A stretch of DNA of 64,000 nt from JARRQJ01 sp037381915 (GTDB lineage Bacteria > Pseudomonadota > Gammaproteobacteria > DRLM01): contig JARRQJ010000008.1 of the NCBI GenBank assembly GCA_037381915.1, forward strand, positions 1 through 64,000, written 5' to 3'. A program made the position numbers and the translations under genes. Positions 62,082 through 64,000 of the stretch are shown piece after piece. The notes beneath the pieces were generated by a model. That model was not told where the DNA came from, did no database searches, and saw only the letters and a program-made list of their open reading frames with translations. Within the stretch, counting starts at the first letter, position 1. Every line of letters begins with the position of its first letter.

Positions 62082-64000
62082 ATGACCTCGTCTGAAATCA
62101 GCCTCATTACAGAGGCGCGGCATCATGACCCCTTCGCGGTACTGGGGAAACACCGCACCCCGCAAGGCGAGTTGATCCGCGCCTATCTGCCCGGCGCCGA
62201 TACCGCGTCCATCGTGGACGGCAACCTGCCCCTGCGACGGATAAACAGCAGCGACATCTTCGAATGGCGCGGACAAAGCGGGCTCATCCCCGATCATTAT
62301 CGGATTCACTGGCAGACCGGGGACGGCCGCACCCACATCGCCTACGACCCGTATTGCTTCCCGCCACAGATTCCCGAATTCGATCTATACCTCTTCAACG
62401 AGGGCAAGCATTGGAATGCCTACAAGTTTCTCGGGGCGCATCCTTGGTCGACGGAGGGAGTGGAGGGCGTGCTGTTCGCCGCCTGGGCGCCCAACGCGGC
62501 CCGCGTGAGCGTAGTCGGCGACTTCAACCGCTGGGACGGCCGCGCGCATCCCATGCGGGTGCGCGGCGGCACCGGCATCTGGGAATTGTTCATCCCCGAC
62601 CTGCAGCCCGGCACCTTGTATAAGTTTGAACTGCGTAACCGCGATTCCGGACACATTTATCTTAAAACCGACCCCTACGGCCAGCTTTTCGAATTGCGTC
62701 CCAGCACCGCATCCATCGTACGCGGCAACGACACCTATGTCTGGAATGACGCGGCCTGGCTGGAGCGGCGCGGCCAGACCGATTGGCAGCATCGACCCTT
62801 ATCCATCTACGAGGTCCACCTCGGTTCGTGGCAGCGGGATGAATACGGCAATTTCCTTAATTATCGGGAATTGGCGCGGCGCCTGGTGGACTACGTCAAA
62901 CCCCTGGGTTTCACTCATATAGAATTATTGCCCATAACCGAACACCCCTTGGACGCGTCGTGGGGGTATCAGACCATCGGCAATTTCGCCGCCACCAGCC
63001 GCTTCGGCAACCCGGATGATTTTCGTTTCTTCGTCGATTATTGCCACCAGCACGACATCGGCGTCTTCCTCGACTGGGTGCCCGGGCACTTTCCCAAAGA
63101 TCCCCACGGCCTGGTGCGCTTTGACGGCAGCGCCCTCTATGAACATGAAGATCCTCGCCGAGGAGAACACCGCGACTGGGGAACGCTGATTTACAACTAC
63201 GGCCGCAACGAGGTGCGCAATTATCTGCTGGCCAGCGCCGTCTTCTGGCTGGCGGAATGCCACCTTGACGGCCTGCGCGTGGATGCCGTGGCCTCCATGC
63301 TTTATCTCGATTATTCACGCCAACCCGGCGACTGGATCCCCAATAGCCACGGCGGCAACGAGAACCTGGAAGCCATCGCCTTCCTGCGCCAACTCAATGA
63401 AGTCACCCATGGCCAGTTTCCCGGCACGGTGGTCATGGCGGAGGAATCCACCGCCTGGCCCATGGTGTCCCGTCCCACCTGGCTGGGCGGGCTCGGCTTC
63501 AGCATGAAGTGGAACATGGGATGGATGCACGACTCCTTGTCTTACATGCAAAAGGATCCCATCTACCGCCACTATCATCACGACATGCTTACCTTCGGCA
63601 TGCTGTACAGCTATACGGAAAACTTCATCCTGCCTTTCTCTCACGACGAAGTGGTTCACGGCAAACGCTCGTTGCTCTATCGCATGCCCGGCGACGAATG
63701 GCAGCGTTTTGCCAACCTGCGCCTGCTCTATACCTACATGTTCACTTATCCCGGTAAGAAGCTGCTGTTCATGGGCTGCGAATTCGGCCAAGGCGACGAA
63801 TGGAACGCCGCGACCTCATTGGAGTGGTACTTACTGGACTATCCCTTCCACCAGGGAGTACAACGGCTGGTCGGCGATCTGAACCACCTCTATCGGGAAT
63901 CATCAGCTCTCCATCACTATGACTTCGAGCCTCAGGGATTCGAGTGGATAGACTGCCACGACGCTCCACAATCCATACTGAGTTACCTGCGGCGCTCCAA
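62082..64000 (+). CDS. glgB: 1,4-alpha-glucan branching enzyme GlgB, second copy (runs off right edge)
   Basis: The frame from ATG 62082 stays open for 639 codons to the window edge. It has the amino domain (HDPFAVLGKH, EGKHWNAYKFLGAHPW), the CBM48 region, and the GH13 catalytic motifs DLDGLRVDAVASM-like (ECHLDGLRVDAVASMLYLDY, nucleophile Asp), MAEEST (acid/base Glu) and PFSHDEVVHGK. The ribosome site is GGGATG just before the start. It diverges from glgC with a 237-base intergenic region. This copy sits in the glycogen cluster, so it is likely the main branching enzyme; the other begins at 378 on the minus strand. Confidence 0.96.
   Translation, partial: MTSSEISLITEARHHDPFAVLGKHRTPQGELIRAYLPGADTASIVDGNLPLRRINSSDIFEWRGQSGLIPDHYRIHWQTGDGRTHIAYDPYCFPPQIPEFDLYLFNEGKHWNAYKFLGAHPWSTEGVEGVLFAAWAPNAARVSVVGDFNRWDGRAHPMRVRGGTGIWELFIPDLQPGTLYKFELRNRDSGHIYLKTDPYGQLFELRPSTASIVRGNDTYVWNDAAWLERRGQTDWQHRPLSIYEVHLGSWQRDEYGNFLNYRELARRLVDYVKPLGFTHIELLPITEHPLDASWGYQTIGNFAATSRFGNPDDFRFFVDYCHQHDIGVFLDWVPGHFPKDPHGLVRFDGSALYEHEDPRRGEHRDWGTLIYNYGRNEVRNYLLASAVFWLAECHLDGLRVDAVASMLYLDYSRQPGDWIPNSHGGNENLEAIAFLRQLNEVTHGQFPGTVVMAEESTAWPMVSRPTWLGGLGFSMKWNMGWMHDSLSYMQKDPIYRHYHHDMLTFGMLYSYTENFILPFSHDEVVHGKRSLLYRMPGDEWQRFANLRLLYTYMFTYPGKKLLFMGCEFGQGDEWNAATSLEWYLLDYPFHQGVQRLVGDLNHLYRESSALHHYDFEPQGFEWIDCHDAPQSILSYLRRS

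Overview
The window reads as chromosome of a gammaproteobacterium of moderately high GC. The gene order is the main evidence. recA-recX-alaS-lysC-csrA followed by tRNA-Ser(GCT) and tRNA-Arg(ACG) matches the recA/alaS/csrA/serV/argV neighbourhood of gammaproteobacteria. glyA-nrdR-ribD-ribE-ribBX-ribH-nusB-thiL-pgpA, queA-tgt-yajC-secD-secF, efp-epmA with divergent epmB, and xseB-ispA-dxs are also typical of that class. No gene in the window fixes the species. A rubrerythrin operon, a GH57-containing glycogen operon, FolE2, RibBX and a PEP-CTERM protein suggest an environmental lineage rather than an enteric one.

Layout. 1-4.1 kb is a disturbed accessory stretch: the 5' end of one glgB copy running off the left edge, an IS3-family transposase remnant carrying a perfect 75-bp tandem duplication, an nhaA pseudogene, an unknown membrane protein and a trypsin-like protein. 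4.5-12.1 kb holds the tRNA/csrA/lysC/alaS/recX/recA/thpR/pncC block, all on the minus strand. 12.3-21 kb holds psd, a PilZ protein, the EF-P lysylation genes, a large PilZ-like protein, a GNAT enzyme and a degenerate REC-PAS-EAL protein. 21-26.2 kb is htpX, parC, parE. 26.4-29.7 kb is a PEP-CTERM protein and the rubrerythrin/Fe-S/DUF3501 operon. 29.9-34.2 kb is xseB-ispA-dxs-queD-folE2. 34.5-38.5 kb is a three-gene signalling operon (outer-membrane protein, small periplasmic binding-like protein, GGDEF-EAL). 38.6-46.2 kb is the riboflavin/nusB/thiL/pgpA/nrdR/glyA cluster. 46.6-48 kb is a diguanylate cyclase. 48-53.5 kb is secF-secD-yajC-tgt-queA. 53.6-64 kb is tRNA-Leu and a glycogen/maltodextrin region: glgP, a broken DUF1223 gene, glgC-GH57-malQ, and a second glgB running off the right edge.

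How the genes work together. Cyclic-di-GMP is a recurrent theme: five proteins make, break or bind it (PilZ at 13.4 kb, PilZ-like at 16.9 kb, degenerate EAL at 19.3 kb, GGDEF-EAL at 36 kb, GGDEF at 46.6 kb), alongside csrA. Glycogen synthesis and use is nearly complete (glgC, two glgB, glgP, malQ, GH57), but no glycogen synthase lies in the window. queD, queA and tgt form part of the queuosine pathway, and FolE2 can feed both folate and queuosine.

Several genes are damaged. nhaA has an out-of-frame internal deletion, htpX an in-frame loss of a membrane segment, alaS a homopolymer frameshift at its extreme 3' end, and the DUF1223 gene three homopolymer-linked frameshifts. The homopolymer cases could be sequencing errors and should be separated from true decay. 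No CRISPR array, rRNA, prophage or intact insertion sequence was seen.
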